From Pelagihabitans sp963710535 (lineage in GTDB: Bacteria > Bacteroidota > Bacteroidia > Flavobacteriales > Flavobacteriaceae): a DNA stretch of 64,000 nucleotides. The stretch lies in contig CAVQAW010000010.1 of assembly GCA_963710535.1 (NCBI GenBank), forward strand, positions 1 through 64,000, in the 5' to 3' direction. Under the pieces are notes generated by a model. It saw only the letters and a list, made by a program, of their open reading frames with translations, did not search any database and had not been told where the DNA came from. Below, piece after piece: positions 50,963-60,148 of the stretch (position 1 is its first letter; every line of letters starts with the position of its first letter). The position numbers were made by a program, and so were the translations under genes.

Positions 50963-52312
50963 TTATAAAAAAAAGCGCTCTATGGCAGGAATCACTTCGG
51001 GCAAGCAGCATACCACTACCCGATCGCCCTCCAGGATCTTAAAACCGCCCAAAGCGATAATCCCTTCGCCGTTCCTTACGACTCCACCTATGGTGGCCGA
51101 CTTAGGAAAATCGAGTTCCCGTACGATCCTACCAGAGACCCTTGAACCCGGTTTTACCACGAATTCCAAAATTTCGGCATTGAGGTTGTTGAGCCGCATC
51201 AATGCGACCACTTCGCCCCTTCGTACATATCTGAAGATGTTGTTCGCCGCCAATAATTTTTTATTGATCAGGGTATCTATGCCTATCGAATGGGAGAGCT
51301 GAAAATAATCCATGTTCTCGACCAGCGCTATGGTCTTTTTGATGTTTTTTGATTTGGCCACCAAACAAGACATAATATTGGTCTCGGAGTTACCGGTCAC
51401 CGCGATAAAGGCATCCATTGACTCCAAGCTTTCTTCTTCCAACAATTCCACATTACGACCATCCCCGTTGATGACCAATGCATTGGGTAGTTCATCGGCA
51501 AGATCGAAGGCCTTTTCCTTGTTCTGTTCTATCAATTTTACATTGAACTTCTTGGCACAAAGATCCCGTGCCGCCTTAAAGCCCACTTTGCTCCCCCCTA
51601 AGATCATCACATTCTTGATGTCTTCCTTCTTTTTCCCGGTGAGTTTATAAAGTTCATCCACACCTTGTTTCACCGTTATGAAATAAACCTGGTCCCCTTC
51701 CTTGAATACGGTATCTCCCCTTGGAATCACCGTAAACTGGGTCCCTGAACGCTGGAGGGCTATCGGCATAAAATGGAGTTCCGAAAATACATTTGCGGCC
51801 TCCTTTACCATTTTTCCGACAAAGGGAGCCGATTTTATCAATGACACCCCAACCAAGATCAATTTTCCGTCTTCGAATTCGTAAGTGTCGTTAAAGGCCG
51901 ATTTGCTCAAGAGCATTTGTATTTCAGCCGCGGCCAACTGCTCTGGAGAAATGAGTTCATCAATGCCCAATTCCGAAAATTTGATAATGTCTTTATTGTC
52001 GATGAACTCTGTATTGGATATCCTGGCAATGGTTCGTTTGCTGCCCAATTGTTTGGCCAGCAAGCACAAGGTGATGTTCGTCGTTTCCGAAGACGTGACA
52101 CCGATGACCAGATCCGAATTCTCGACCCGGGCATCGCGCAAGACCGCGACGGAGGTCGCATCGCCCCTTAAGACACGAATATCCAGGTGACTATCGGCAT
52201 AGGCAAGACTAACCTTATCGTTGTCGATCAATGTAATATCCTGGGATTCGTAGGAAAGCAATTTAGCCAAATGAAAACCCACTTCACCGGCCCCGGCAAT
52301 TATAATCTTCAT
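50963..52312 (-). CDS. trkA: Trk potassium uptake regulatory subunit
   Basis: 449 residues with two RCK_N/RCK_C pairs. The first Rossmann motif is IIIAGAGEVGFHLA (3-16) and the second is VMILGGSKVGFKAA near 233-246. Each is followed by an acidic ribose-binding residue (TLIDNDK, KLIEQNK) and a TrkA-C domain. It binds nucleotide in the cytoplasm and gates TrkH. The stop abuts the trkH start. Confidence 0.94.
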   Translation of the reverse strand: MKIIIAGAGEVGFHLAKLLSYESQDITLIDNDKVSLAYADSHLDIRVLRGDATSVAVLRDARVENSDLVIGVTSSETTNITLCLLAKQLGSKRTIARISNTEFIDNKDIIKFSELGIDELISPEQLAAAEIQMLLSKSAFNDTYEFEDGKLILVGVSLIKSAPFVGKMVKEAANVFSELHFMPIALQRSGTQFTVIPRGDTVFKEGDQVYFITVKQGVDELYKLTGKKKEDIKNVMILGGSKVGFKAARDLCAKKFNVKLIEQNKEKAFDLADELPNALVINGDGRNVELLEEESLESMDAFIAVTGNSETNIMSCLVAKSKNIKKTIALVENMDYFQLSHSIGIDTLINKKLLAANNIFRYVRRGEVVALMRLNNLNAEILEFVVKPGSRVSGRIVRELDFPKSATIGGVVRNGEGIIALGGFKILEGDRVVVCCLPEVIPAIERFFL

Positions 52313-52543
52313 TGATTAAGATGGTTGTGGATCCATTGGCTTTGTAACGATTCGCCATAAAGATGGAAATGCCGCTTCAACCTTAAAGGTCTTTTGCAGT
52401 TCATATTGTTTGATAAAATTTGCAATTCATGCGCCACAAAATTACACATTTTATCGGGTCTGGTCATCACCTTCCACGAATAATCAAACAACGAACAAAA
52501 CTTATTCCCAACAAAAATGCCCGGCAACCGCCTATCGAAATCG

Positions 52544-52551
52544 TATCTTTG
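52544..52551 (+). promoter_or_regulatory. Promoter -7 box for ubiE-porT
   Basis: TATCTTTG, exact TAnnTTTG, 15 nt before the ubiE ATG at 52567; it rules out the in-frame ATG at 52420. Confidence 0.55.
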
Positions 52552-52566
52552 CCGAAAATTGCTTCC

Positions 52567-53295
52567 ATGTCAAAAAAAGTCACCCCGTACCAGGGTTCCT
52601 CCTTGGGAAAGAAAGAGCAGGTAACCCAAATGTTCGATACCATCAGTCAGGACTATGACGGACTCAATCGTGTCATTTCCTTTGGCATCGATGTCAAATG
52701 GCGGAAGCGCGTGGTTGAAATCCTCAAACAGAAAAATCCTTCTTCCATTCTCGATATAGCCACGGGCACAGGGGATCTCGCCATAAATTTAGCGCAAACC
52801 GGAGCCGAAAAGATCGTAGGCTTGGATATTTCCCCTGGAATGCTGGCCATAGGCCAAAAAAAAGTAACCGAAAAAAAATTGGGCCACCGCGTTGAAATGG
52901 TGGTGGGCGATAGTGAAAAGCTTGGTTATGCCGATGGCAGTTTCGATGCCGTTACCGTGGCCTTCGGGGTCAGGAATTTTGAAACCCTTGAAAAAGGCCT
53001 CACGGAAATTTATCGCGTACTCCGCAAATCGGGTACTTTGGTCATCCTTGAAACATCGGTGCCCACCAGATTTCCCTACAAACAGGGCTATCATTTTTAT
53101 AGCCGACGCATACTGCCATTGATCGGGAAAATCTTCTCCTCCGACAAATCGGCCTATCGCTATCTCAGTGAATCGGCATCCGTTTTTCCGCATGGGGAAG
53201 ACTTCAACAATATTTTGCGCAAAATCGGGTTTATAGAGGTAGAGAATAAACCCCAAACCCTTGGGGTTGCTTCCATTTATGTGGCAACAAAGTGA
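52567..53295 (+). CDS. ubiE: Demethylmenaquinone methyltransferase
   Basis: A 242-residue UbiE/MenG enzyme, the last step of menaquinone synthesis. The family start GKKEQVTQMFDTISQDYDGL, motif I DIATGTGDLAI and post-motifs VVGDSEKLGYADGSFDAVTV and FGVRNFE are clear. In this group menaquinone is the likely respiratory quinone and thus the NQR substrate. Start fixed by the promoter box. The porT gene begins 4 bp after the stop; this ubiE-porT pairing is a known Bacteroidota arrangement. Confidence 0.94.
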   Translation: MSKKVTPYQGSSLGKKEQVTQMFDTISQDYDGLNRVISFGIDVKWRKRVVEILKQKNPSSILDIATGTGDLAINLAQTGAEKIVGLDISPGMLAIGQKKVTEKKLGHRVEMVVGDSEKLGYADGSFDAVTVAFGVRNFETLEKGLTEIYRVLRKSGTLVILETSVPTRFPYKQGYHFYSRRILPLIGKIFSSDKSAYRYLSESASVFPHGEDFNNILRKIGFIEVENKPQTLGVASIYVATK

Positions 53296-53299
53296 GTTT

Positions 53300-54010
53300 A
53301 TGAGGAATACCCTAATATTATTGCTGGGCCTGTTACTGGCCGGCCCATTGGTCTTCGCGCAGTTCAAGGAAAACCCGATATTAAACATAGAGAACAAGGA
53401 CAAAAAATTGCTGAATTACGGCTATTTTCTGGGGTTCAACCAATACGATTTTAAATTTGACTATAAAAATGATATCGGAAAGGATATTTTGGTGGAAAAA
53501 ACCTTGGGCTTCAATGTAGGTCTTATCGGCGAACTCCGTATCAATGAGTTTCTCGATCTTCGATTCGAACCTGGGCTGCATTATAATGCAAGGACCCTTT
53601 TTTTTCCCGGATTTGTAGGTGAGGAGGCCATATCCCGCAACTTCTTGAGGGAAGTAAAATCAACCTACATCAATTTTCCACTTTTATTAAAGGTCAGTGC
53701 CAAACGATTTGGCAATTGGAAACCCTTTTTGATCGGTGGGCCTTCTACCTCCCTCAATCTGGGAAGCAATGAGGCCAGCTTGGACGACAACAGCAGTGGC
53801 ACCTTCCGGATGAAAAAATGGAATTACAACTATGAACTCGGGTTCGGGATCGACTTTTATTTGGAATACTTCAAGTTTACGCCTTCGATCCGGGGGGTCT
53901 TCACCATCAATGACGAACTCGTCAGGGACAACGACCCCAATAGTCCCTGGACAGGGAATATCGATGCCCTGCGCACCCGAGGACTGTTCATCAATTTTAC
54001 CTTCGAATAG
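53300..54010 (+). CDS. porT: Type IX secretion/gliding protein PorT (SprT) family
   Basis: A 236-residue outer-membrane beta-barrel protein. The signal peptide (LLLAGPLVFAQ) is followed by alternating beta strands: YGYFLGFNQYDFKF, LGFNVGLIGELRINEFLDLR, FEPGLHYNARTLFFPG and STYINFPLLLKVSAKR. It ends in the aromatic FINFTFE strand. PorT/SprT is needed for T9SS export. ATG 53300 begins the signal peptide; a TTG 39 nt upstream overlaps ubiE. Convergent with the RNA methyltransferase gene, 2 bp apart. Confidence 0.88.
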   Translation: MRNTLILLLGLLLAGPLVFAQFKENPILNIENKDKKLLNYGYFLGFNQYDFKFDYKNDIGKDILVEKTLGFNVGLIGELRINEFLDLRFEPGLHYNARTLFFPGFVGEEAISRNFLREVKSTYINFPLLLKVSAKRFGNWKPFLIGGPSTSLNLGSNEASLDDNSSGTFRMKKWNYNYELGFGIDFYLEYFKFTPSIRGVFTINDELVRDNDPNSPWTGNIDALRTRGLFINFTFE

Positions 54011-54012
54011 GT

Positions 54013-54750
54013 TTATGGCCCCTGTCGCTCTCCCCTTCTGATTTCATTCAACAAAATAGCGGTCGCCATCGCAACGTTTAAGCTTTCAGTGGCATGACCC
54101 CCGAATTTGGGAATACTTATTCTTTGGGTGACCAAAGCCTCCAGTTCGGCGGAAATGCCATTCGCCTCATTTCCCATCAGTAAAATGCCCGGTTTTGTCA
54201 AATCTTCGGAATATACCGGTTTTCCGTCCATAAATGTGCCGTAAATGGGCACATCGGCATTGTCGCAGAAGGATGTAAGATCCGTATACCCGATGTTCAC
54301 CCCGGCGATCGATCCCATGGTCGCCTGCAAGACCTTGGGGTTGTAACAATCCACCGTATTCAGGGAACAGACCAAACTTTCTATACCGAACCAGTCACAG
54401 AGCCTTATGATGGTACCTAGATTACCCGGATCCGCGATCGTGTCGAGGGCAACGATCCAGCGCCCGTAATCGATAGGTCTGGTTTTGGGGATGTGAAAAA
54501 CCGCCAAAACCGTATTGGGATGCTGCATTCCGCTCATTTGGGTGAGTTCCTTTTGTGAGACCAGCTCCACTTTAGCGGCATCGAACGACAGGGCATCTGC
54601 TTGGGTGGTGTAGATATTTTCGACCTGGTAGTGGCTTCCCAATAAAGTACTCACGGTCTTAACGCCTTCCGCGACGAACAACCCGTATTCATTTCGGTAC
54701 TTTTTTTGCTGCAGGCTTTTTATAAACTTTAATTGGTTTTTGACAACCAT
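54013..54750 (-). CDS. TrmH/SpoU-family RNA 2'-O-methyltransferase
   Basis: A 245-residue protein. The N-terminal substrate-binding domain starts KNQLKFIKSLQQKKYRNEYG and LFVAEG. The SPOUT catalytic core has motif 1 LDTIADPGNLGTIIRLCDWF, motif 2 LLMGNEANGIS and motif 3 ISIPKFGGHATESLNVAMAT, which form the SAM-binding knot. The target (23S rRNA or tRNA) is not determined by sequence alone. Its first 18 bp overlap antisense to the extended tamL reading frame, one more reason to prefer the shorter tamL start. Confidence 0.9.
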   Translation of the reverse strand: MVVKNQLKFIKSLQQKKYRNEYGLFVAEGVKTVSTLLGSHYQVENIYTTQADALSFDAAKVELVSQKELTQMSGMQHPNTVLAVFHIPKTRPIDYGRWIVALDTIADPGNLGTIIRLCDWFGIESLVCSLNTVDCYNPKVLQATMGSIAGVNIGYTDLTSFCDNADVPIYGTFMDGKPVYSEDLTKPGILLMGNEANGISAELEALVTQRISIPKFGGHATESLNVAMATAILLNEIRRGERQGP

Positions 54751-54760
54751 ACAAATAGTG

Positions 54761-54768
54761 TATTTTTG
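54761..54768 (+). promoter_or_regulatory. Promoter -7 box for tamL
   Basis: TATTTTTG ends 6 nt before the ATG at 54775, so the transcript should begin within a few bases of the start codon. Confidence 0.5.
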
Positions 54769-54774
54769 GTTCCC

Positions 54775-57366
54775 ATGAGGAGACCATTGCGACCTAGAAA
54801 AAACTATGCTAAAATAAGCCTATTATTTTTAGCTTTCGCGGTTGCCTCCTGCAACTCGCTCCGAAGGGTGGGCGAAAATGAGTTGTTGTTAAAAAAGAAT
54901 ACGATTTATGCAGACAGCACCAAGATAAATGATGAATCGATTCAAAGCCTTATCCTGCAAAAGCCCAACAGTACTTTGCTGGGCTATCCCTTGCGGTTGA
55001 ACCTTTATAATCTTGCGAAGAAAAACCCCGATTCCTCTTTCCAAAGCTGGCTACATAAAAAGGATAAACGCCAAGAACGCCTTGCCAACCTGCTCTCGCA
55101 GAAGCAAGTAGACCGTTTGGGAGAGTCCTTTTTGGTTAAAGGACTGAGCGAGTGGTTAAAGGAAATCGGGGAAGCCCCGGTAGTGGTGGATACTGCTGAA
55201 ACCCGCCGCACCCTTGAACGCTTGAGCGCATATTATGGAAGCAAAGGTTATTTTAACAACAATACCGCTTACGAAATCGATACCCTTTCAAAAGGCAAAC
55301 GTGCAAAAGTGAACTATCTGATCGAACTGGAAAAGCCCTTTTTGATCGATTCGATTTCCAGGAGTATCAGCTCCCCTGCCATCGATTCGATATATGCCCT
55401 CAATTCCGAAGCATCCTTGGTCAAGGAAGGAGACCAATTTGACCTCGCCAAGTTTACCAGTGAGCGAGAGCGGCTAACGGCCATTTTTAGAAATACAGGG
55501 GTCTATAATTTTCAGGAAAGTTCCATCAATTTTAATTTATTGACCGATACAACCAAGTTGGCCAACGACCAATTAATGGATGTTGAACTCAATATCGAAG
55601 ACCTCCGAAAAAGGGGAGACAGTATATTGACCACTTCCAAGTACCAGGTATTCCGTTTCGACAAGATCAATATTTATACCGATTACCTTTATGACGAACG
55701 CGATCGGGAACAGAACTTCATCCGATATGGAGATTATACCATTTTCTACAGGGGGAAATTGCGATTTAAACCCAGGACACTGACCAACGCGATTTTTTTC
55801 AAGAAAGATAGTGTATATCGCGACATCGATAGGGTACGTACCTATAGACAGATAAACAACCTGAACGTTTTCAAATACCCAAGTATCAATCCGGTACCGG
55901 ACAGCACGGGCAACAAGCTCACCGCGAACATTTACCTTTCGGCCAGGCCAAAATATTCTTTGGGTACGGCTTTGGACGTCACGCATTCCAACATCCAACA
56001 AGTGGGTCTTGGCTTCAGTCCACAGTTACAGGCAAGAAATCTTTTCGGTGGCGCAGAAAATCTGAGTATTTCCGGTCGATTCAGCATTGGTTCTTCCAAC
56101 GACCCCAATATCATCGACAACCGATTTTTCAATATTCAGGAATTCGGCGCCGACCTTAATCTCGATTTTCCAAGAATATGGTTTCCTTTTGTGCATACCA
56201 GCAAAATTGTGCCCAGCTATACCTTGCCAAGAACCAGGGCATCGGTCGGAACCAGTTTCCAACAGAACATCGGACTTGATAAACAGACGTTCAATACCAT
56301 ATTAGGGTATAATTGGACCCCTTCCGAAAAAGTAAAGCACAATGTGGAGTTGCTCAATATCCAGTTTGTACGCAATGTAAAACCCGAACAGTTCTTTAAT
56401 TTTTATCGGAGTTCCTATGCCCAACTCGACGCCGTTGCCGACAATTATGAAACCGATCCCACTTTGTCCGCATTTTTCAATACCCCTGAGAACAGTACCA
56501 ATCCCGTCTTGATCATCCCCGATGGCACGGAGGGGTTCATCGATGCCGTGTTGAACACCACGATTGCATCGACCGCCGATCGAATCGAGGTGAGTCAAAT
56601 TGAGGAAAGGCGGATACGTTTGACAGAAAACAACTTGATTTTTGCCAGTAATTATACCTTGAATCTGAACAATAAGAGCGGCATCACCGATAACAACTTT
56701 TATCAATTCCGGTTCAAAGCTGAAAGTTCCGGCAACCTGCTCGCCGGATTATCTTCCTTTATCCCTTTCAACAAGAATGAACAAGGCGACTTGTTGGTTT
56801 TTGGAGTACCTTATTCACAGTACCTGAAAACGGAATTCGACTACGTTAAATATTGGGACCTCAGCAGGTCCAATGTCCTGGCCTTTCGCTCTTTTTTTGG
56901 TATTGCCATCCCTTATGGGAACGCCACGAACATTCCCTTCGTAAGGAGTTATTTCGCAGGGGGCGCCAATGATAACCGGGCTTGGTTCCCCTATTCCTTG
57001 GGTCCGGGCCGTACCAATGCGCTGCAAGATTTTAACGAAGCCAATTTAAAGCTGGCTTTCAATCTGGAGTATCGCTTCCCGGTGGTCGGAAATATCAATG
57101 GGGCCCTTTTTGCCGATGCAGGAAACATTTGGAACGTATTTGATGACCAACAAGACCCCGATGCCATTTTTAAGGGCCTCGCCTCGTTTAAGGATATCGC
57201 TTTGGGCACCGGCTTTGGACTGCGTTATGATTTTACTTACTTTCTGTTCCGCGTCGATCTTGGATTTAAGACCTATAATCCGGCCGAAGAACAGTCGAAA
57301 AGATGGTTCCGCGACTACAATTTTGGCAATTCGGTGCTCCAAATAGGGATAAACTATCCTTTTTAG
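54775..57366 (+). CDS. tamL: Lipidated Omp85-family protein, TamL type
   Basis: An 863-residue outer-membrane assembly factor. The N-terminus ends in a lipobox (FLAFAVASC, Cys near residue 26). POTRA-like regions follow (about 40-380, with LSAYYGSKGYFNNNTAYEID and YRQINNLNVFKYPSINPV). Then comes a 16-strand Omp85 barrel with NLFGGAENLSISGRFSIGSS, FVRSYFAGGANDNRAWFPY (the RGF-like lid) and a last strand NFGNSVLQIGINYPF. TamL is the lipidated TamA relative of Bacteroidota that helps insert outer-membrane proteins. Own promoter, divergent from the RNA methyltransferase gene. Confidence 0.85.
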   Translation: MRRPLRPRKNYAKISLLFLAFAVASCNSLRRVGENELLLKKNTIYADSTKINDESIQSLILQKPNSTLLGYPLRLNLYNLAKKNPDSSFQSWLHKKDKRQERLANLLSQKQVDRLGESFLVKGLSEWLKEIGEAPVVVDTAETRRTLERLSAYYGSKGYFNNNTAYEIDTLSKGKRAKVNYLIELEKPFLIDSISRSISSPAIDSIYALNSEASLVKEGDQFDLAKFTSERERLTAIFRNTGVYNFQESSINFNLLTDTTKLANDQLMDVELNIEDLRKRGDSILTTSKYQVFRFDKINIYTDYLYDERDREQNFIRYGDYTIFYRGKLRFKPRTLTNAIFFKKDSVYRDIDRVRTYRQINNLNVFKYPSINPVPDSTGNKLTANIYLSARPKYSLGTALDVTHSNIQQVGLGFSPQLQARNLFGGAENLSISGRFSIGSSNDPNIIDNRFFNIQEFGADLNLDFPRIWFPFVHTSKIVPSYTLPRTRASVGTSFQQNIGLDKQTFNTILGYNWTPSEKVKHNVELLNIQFVRNVKPEQFFNFYRSSYAQLDAVADNYETDPTLSAFFNTPENSTNPVLIIPDGTEGFIDAVLNTTIASTADRIEVSQIEERRIRLTENNLIFASNYTLNLNNKSGITDNNFYQFRFKAESSGNLLAGLSSFIPFNKNEQGDLLVFGVPYSQYLKTEFDYVKYWDLSRSNVLAFRSFFGIAIPYGNATNIPFVRSYFAGGANDNRAWFPYSLGPGRTNALQDFNEANLKLAFNLEYRFPVVGNINGALFADAGNIWNVFDDQQDPDAIFKGLASFKDIALGTGFGLRYDFTYFLFRVDLGFKTYNPAEEQSKRWFRDYNFGNSVLQIGINYPF

Positions 57367-57381
57367 ACCTAAATATTTTAT

Positions 57382-57389
57382 TACTTTTG
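57382..57389 (+). promoter_or_regulatory. Promoter -7 box for fbaA
   Basis: TACTTTTG, exact TAnnTTTG, 47 nt before the ATG at 57437. Confidence 0.55.
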
Positions 57390-57436
57390 TCCCATTCCTT
57401 AAAAATAAAATTACCTAACCACGAGATTCAACTATT

Positions 57437-58504
57437 ATGTCGCACAATATTAAACCAGGTGTTGCCACCGGTGATGAGGTACAGCAGATTTTCAAATATG
57501 CCAAACAAAAAGGGTTTGCCCTGCCCGCTGTCAACGTTATTGGTTCAAACACCATTAATGGCGTTCTTGAAACGGCCGCGAGCTTAAAGGCACCTGTTAT
57601 CATTCAATTTTCAAACGGAGGGGCACAGTTCAATGCTGGAAAAGGGCTTTCCAATGAGGGCCAAAAAGCGGCAATCGCTGGCGCCATCGCCGGGGCAAAA
57701 CACGTTCACCAATTGGCCAAGGCGTATGGTGCTACCGTAATTCTGCATACCGACCATTGCGCCAAACCGTTGCTGCCATGGATCGATGGCCTCCTGGATG
57801 CAAGCGAAAAGCATTTTGCAGAAACCGGTAAATCATTGTTCAGCTCGCATATGATCGATCTTTCAGAAGAGCCTCTGGAAGAAAATATCGCGATCTGCAA
57901 AGAATATCTGGCTAGGATGGATAAAATGAAGATGACCCTGGAAATAGAACTGGGCATTACAGGTGGGGAAGAAGACGGGGTCGACAATTCGGATGTGGAT
58001 GACAGCAAGCTCTATACCCAACCCGAAGAAGTGGCCTATGCCTATGAGGAATTGTCCAAGGTAAGCAAGCGCTTTACCGTTGCGGCCGCTTTTGGCAATG
58101 TGCATGGCGTGTACAAGCCGGGCAACGTGAAGCTGACCCCTAAAATTTTAAGGAATTCCCAGGAATACGTAACCAAAAAATACGGCGTAGAGCATAACCA
58201 CATCGATTTTGTCTTCCATGGTGGATCCGGTTCAACGGTAGCAGAAATTAGGGAAGCCATAGGTTACGGCGTCATCAAGATGAACATCGATACCGATTTG
58301 CAATATGCATTTCTGGAAGGCATTCGAAACTATATACAAGACAAAAAGGACTACCTTAAAGCACAAATCGGAAACCCCAAAGGGGCCGATGAGCCGAATA
58401 AGAAATTCTATGACCCGCGCGTTTGGTTGAGGGAAGGGGAAAAAACCTTTGTCACACGCTTAAAAAAGGCTTTTGAAGATCTCAACAACGTGAATACGCT
58501 GTAA
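57437..58504 (+). CDS. fbaA: Class II fructose-bisphosphate aldolase
   Basis: A 355-residue zinc aldolase that splits fructose 1,6-bisphosphate. Zinc and catalytic residues lie in ILHTDHCAK (His and catalytic Asp), LEIELGITGGEEDGVDN, AAAFGNVHGVYKPGN and FVFHGGSGS, and INMDTD-like MNIDTDLQYA binds the substrate phosphate. It is the long class IIA form. accD follows 28 bp later, and the pair may share the promoter at 57382. Confidence 0.95.
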   Translation: MSHNIKPGVATGDEVQQIFKYAKQKGFALPAVNVIGSNTINGVLETAASLKAPVIIQFSNGGAQFNAGKGLSNEGQKAAIAGAIAGAKHVHQLAKAYGATVILHTDHCAKPLLPWIDGLLDASEKHFAETGKSLFSSHMIDLSEEPLEENIAICKEYLARMDKMKMTLEIELGITGGEEDGVDNSDVDDSKLYTQPEEVAYAYEELSKVSKRFTVAAAFGNVHGVYKPGNVKLTPKILRNSQEYVTKKYGVEHNHIDFVFHGGSGSTVAEIREAIGYGVIKMNIDTDLQYAFLEGIRNYIQDKKDYLKAQIGNPKGADEPNKKFYDPRVWLREGEKTFVTRLKKAFEDLNNVNTL

Positions 58505-58532
58505 AACACCTCCTAACCCTAACCTGTAAGAT

Positions 58533-59393
58533 ATGACGGCTTGGTTTCAAAGAAAAGAAAAAGGAATACAGACGGCCACCGACCAAAAAAAAGACACCCC
58601 AAAGGGACTTTGGTATAAATCCCCTACGGGTAAAATCGTGGAATCGGAAGTCCTGGCCAAGAACTTTTATGTTAGTCCGGAAGACGATTACCATGTGCGA
58701 ATCGGCAGCAAGGAATACTTTGAAATCATTTTCGACAACAACAAATTTACCGAGCTGGATGCCAAACTGACTTCCAAGGACCCCCTTAAGTTCATAGATA
58801 CCAAAAAGTATTCGGAACGCCTGGTAGCCGCCCAAAAAAAAACTGGCCTCAAAGACGCCGTTCGAACCGCAGTGGGCAAATCGTTGGGTAAAGACCTCGT
58901 AGTGGCCTGCATGGATTTCACTTTTATCGGTGGATCTATGGGCAGCGTGGTCGGCGAGAAAATTGCCAGGGCAATCGATTACGCGTTAAAAAAGAAAATC
59001 CCTTTTTTGATGATTTCCAAATCGGGTGGTGCCAGAATGATGGAAGCGGCCCTTTCCTTGATGCAACTAGCCAAAACTTCCGCTAAATTGGCCCAATTGG
59101 CGGATGCGAATATACCCTATATCTCATTATGTACCGACCCCACAACAGGTGGTACCACGGCCTCGTATGCCATGTTGGGCGATATCAATATTTCTGAGCC
59201 GGGCGCTTTGATCGGCTTTGCAGGACCAAGGGTGGTAAAGGAAGCGACGGGAAAAGAATTGCCCGAAGGTTTCCAGACCGCCGAATTTGTTTTGGAACAC
59301 GGGTTTCTCGATTTTATCGTTCACCGCAGCGAGCTTAAAAAGAAAATCAATCTCTATATCGATCTGATCGAAAACAATCCTGTTAGAAAATAG
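58533..59393 (+). CDS. accD: Acetyl-CoA carboxylase carboxyltransferase subunit beta, without zinc ribbon
   Basis: A 286-residue carboxyltransferase beta chain that works with AccA to make malonyl-CoA for fatty-acid synthesis. The crotonase-like core is complete: DFTFIGGSMGSVVGEKIARA, MISKSGGARMMEAALSLMQL, SLCTDPTTGGTTASYAMLGD and ALIGFAGPRVV. The N-terminal segment that normally holds a four-cysteine zinc ribbon reads LWYKSPTGKIVESEVLAKNF and YVSPEDDYHVRIG, with no cysteine, as in other Flavobacteriia I know. Adjacent to fbaA. Confidence 0.93.
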   Translation: MTAWFQRKEKGIQTATDQKKDTPKGLWYKSPTGKIVESEVLAKNFYVSPEDDYHVRIGSKEYFEIIFDNNKFTELDAKLTSKDPLKFIDTKKYSERLVAAQKKTGLKDAVRTAVGKSLGKDLVVACMDFTFIGGSMGSVVGEKIARAIDYALKKKIPFLMISKSGGARMMEAALSLMQLAKTSAKLAQLADANIPYISLCTDPTTGGTTASYAMLGDINISEPGALIGFAGPRVVKEATGKELPEGFQTAEFVLEHGFLDFIVHRSELKKKINLYIDLIENNPVRK

Positions 59394-59582
59394 GAGCGAT
59401 TATCGACATTTCGCATACACGGCCAATCTAACCCATCCAATGGCTTAAAAATCGCCTTGGGAAGATTTCCTTGAAGGCCCCGTCTAGATTCGTCAAAAAA
59501 CTTTTGCCATCAGAGCTTCCATCTTTATAGCCAAGTGGGCACGCGAACAGGTTTAATTTCGATTAAATAAAAATCTATGGCC

Positions 59583-59610
59583 TTTGATCAAGAAAATATT
59601 TTTATATTTG
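59583..59610 (+). promoter_or_regulatory. Promoter of rpsO
   Basis: TTTG (59583-59586) and the -7 box TATATTTG (59603-59610) with a 16-bp spacer, 54 nt before the ATG. The rest of the 271-bp interval from accD holds nothing else I can support. Confidence 0.6.
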
Positions 59611-59664
59611 CGGCCTGATTGAAAATCAGTCAGATACATAAAAATCATTTAATATAATATTGGA

Positions 59665-59934
59665 ATGTATTTAACAAAGGAAGTAAAGGTCGATATTTTT
59701 AAGAAATACGGCGGAAAAGAGATCAACACTGGTTCTACCGAAGGGCAGGTTGCCTTGTTCACGCATCGCATCAACCACTTGACAGAGCACCTAAAAAGGA
59801 ACCATAAAGACTATAACACAGAGCGGTCTTTGGTTCGACTGGTAGGTAAGCGAAGAAGTCTCTTGGATTATTTGAAGAAGAAAGATATCGTTAAGTATCG
59901 TGAACTCATCAAAGAATTGAATATCAGAAAATAA
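59665..59934 (+). CDS. rpsO: 30S ribosomal protein S15
   Basis: An 89-residue S15, normal length, with FKKYGGKEINTGSTEGQVAL, FTHRINHLTEHLKRNHKDYN and LVGKRRSLLDYLKKKD. It binds the central domain of 16S rRNA. The rpsO-pnp order is widely conserved, but here a strong terminator stands between them. Confidence 0.97.
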   Translation: MYLTKEVKVDIFKKYGGKEINTGSTEGQVALFTHRINHLTEHLKRNHKDYNTERSLVRLVGKRRSLLDYLKKKDIVKYRELIKELNIRK

Positions 59935-59937
59935 CCG

Positions 59938-59970
59938 ATAAGGGGAAAGTTAACTTTCCCCTTATTTTTA
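59938..59970 (+). terminator. Terminator after rpsO
   Basis: A 12-bp perfect palindromic stem, AAGGGGAAAGTT / AACTTTCCCCTT, followed by a T-rich tail (ATTTTTA). Confidence 0.9.
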
Positions 59971-60148
59971 TCGTTGTATTTGCTACAACACCCATTTTTG
60001 AAGTAAAAGCCCTCTTGTTCAGAGGCAACACAAAAAGCTGCACACGGTTTTTCATTGGTCAACACAACACAACAACTCCGACCAGAGAACATGGCGGAAA
60101 GACCATTGTTTAACAAATCTGCCTATGGGTGGATTTTAAATCAAATTT

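Noticed and set aside
52420..52566. A longer N-terminus for UbiE
   Set aside because: It would precede the promoter box at 52544-52551 and adds about 49 residues unlike the family.
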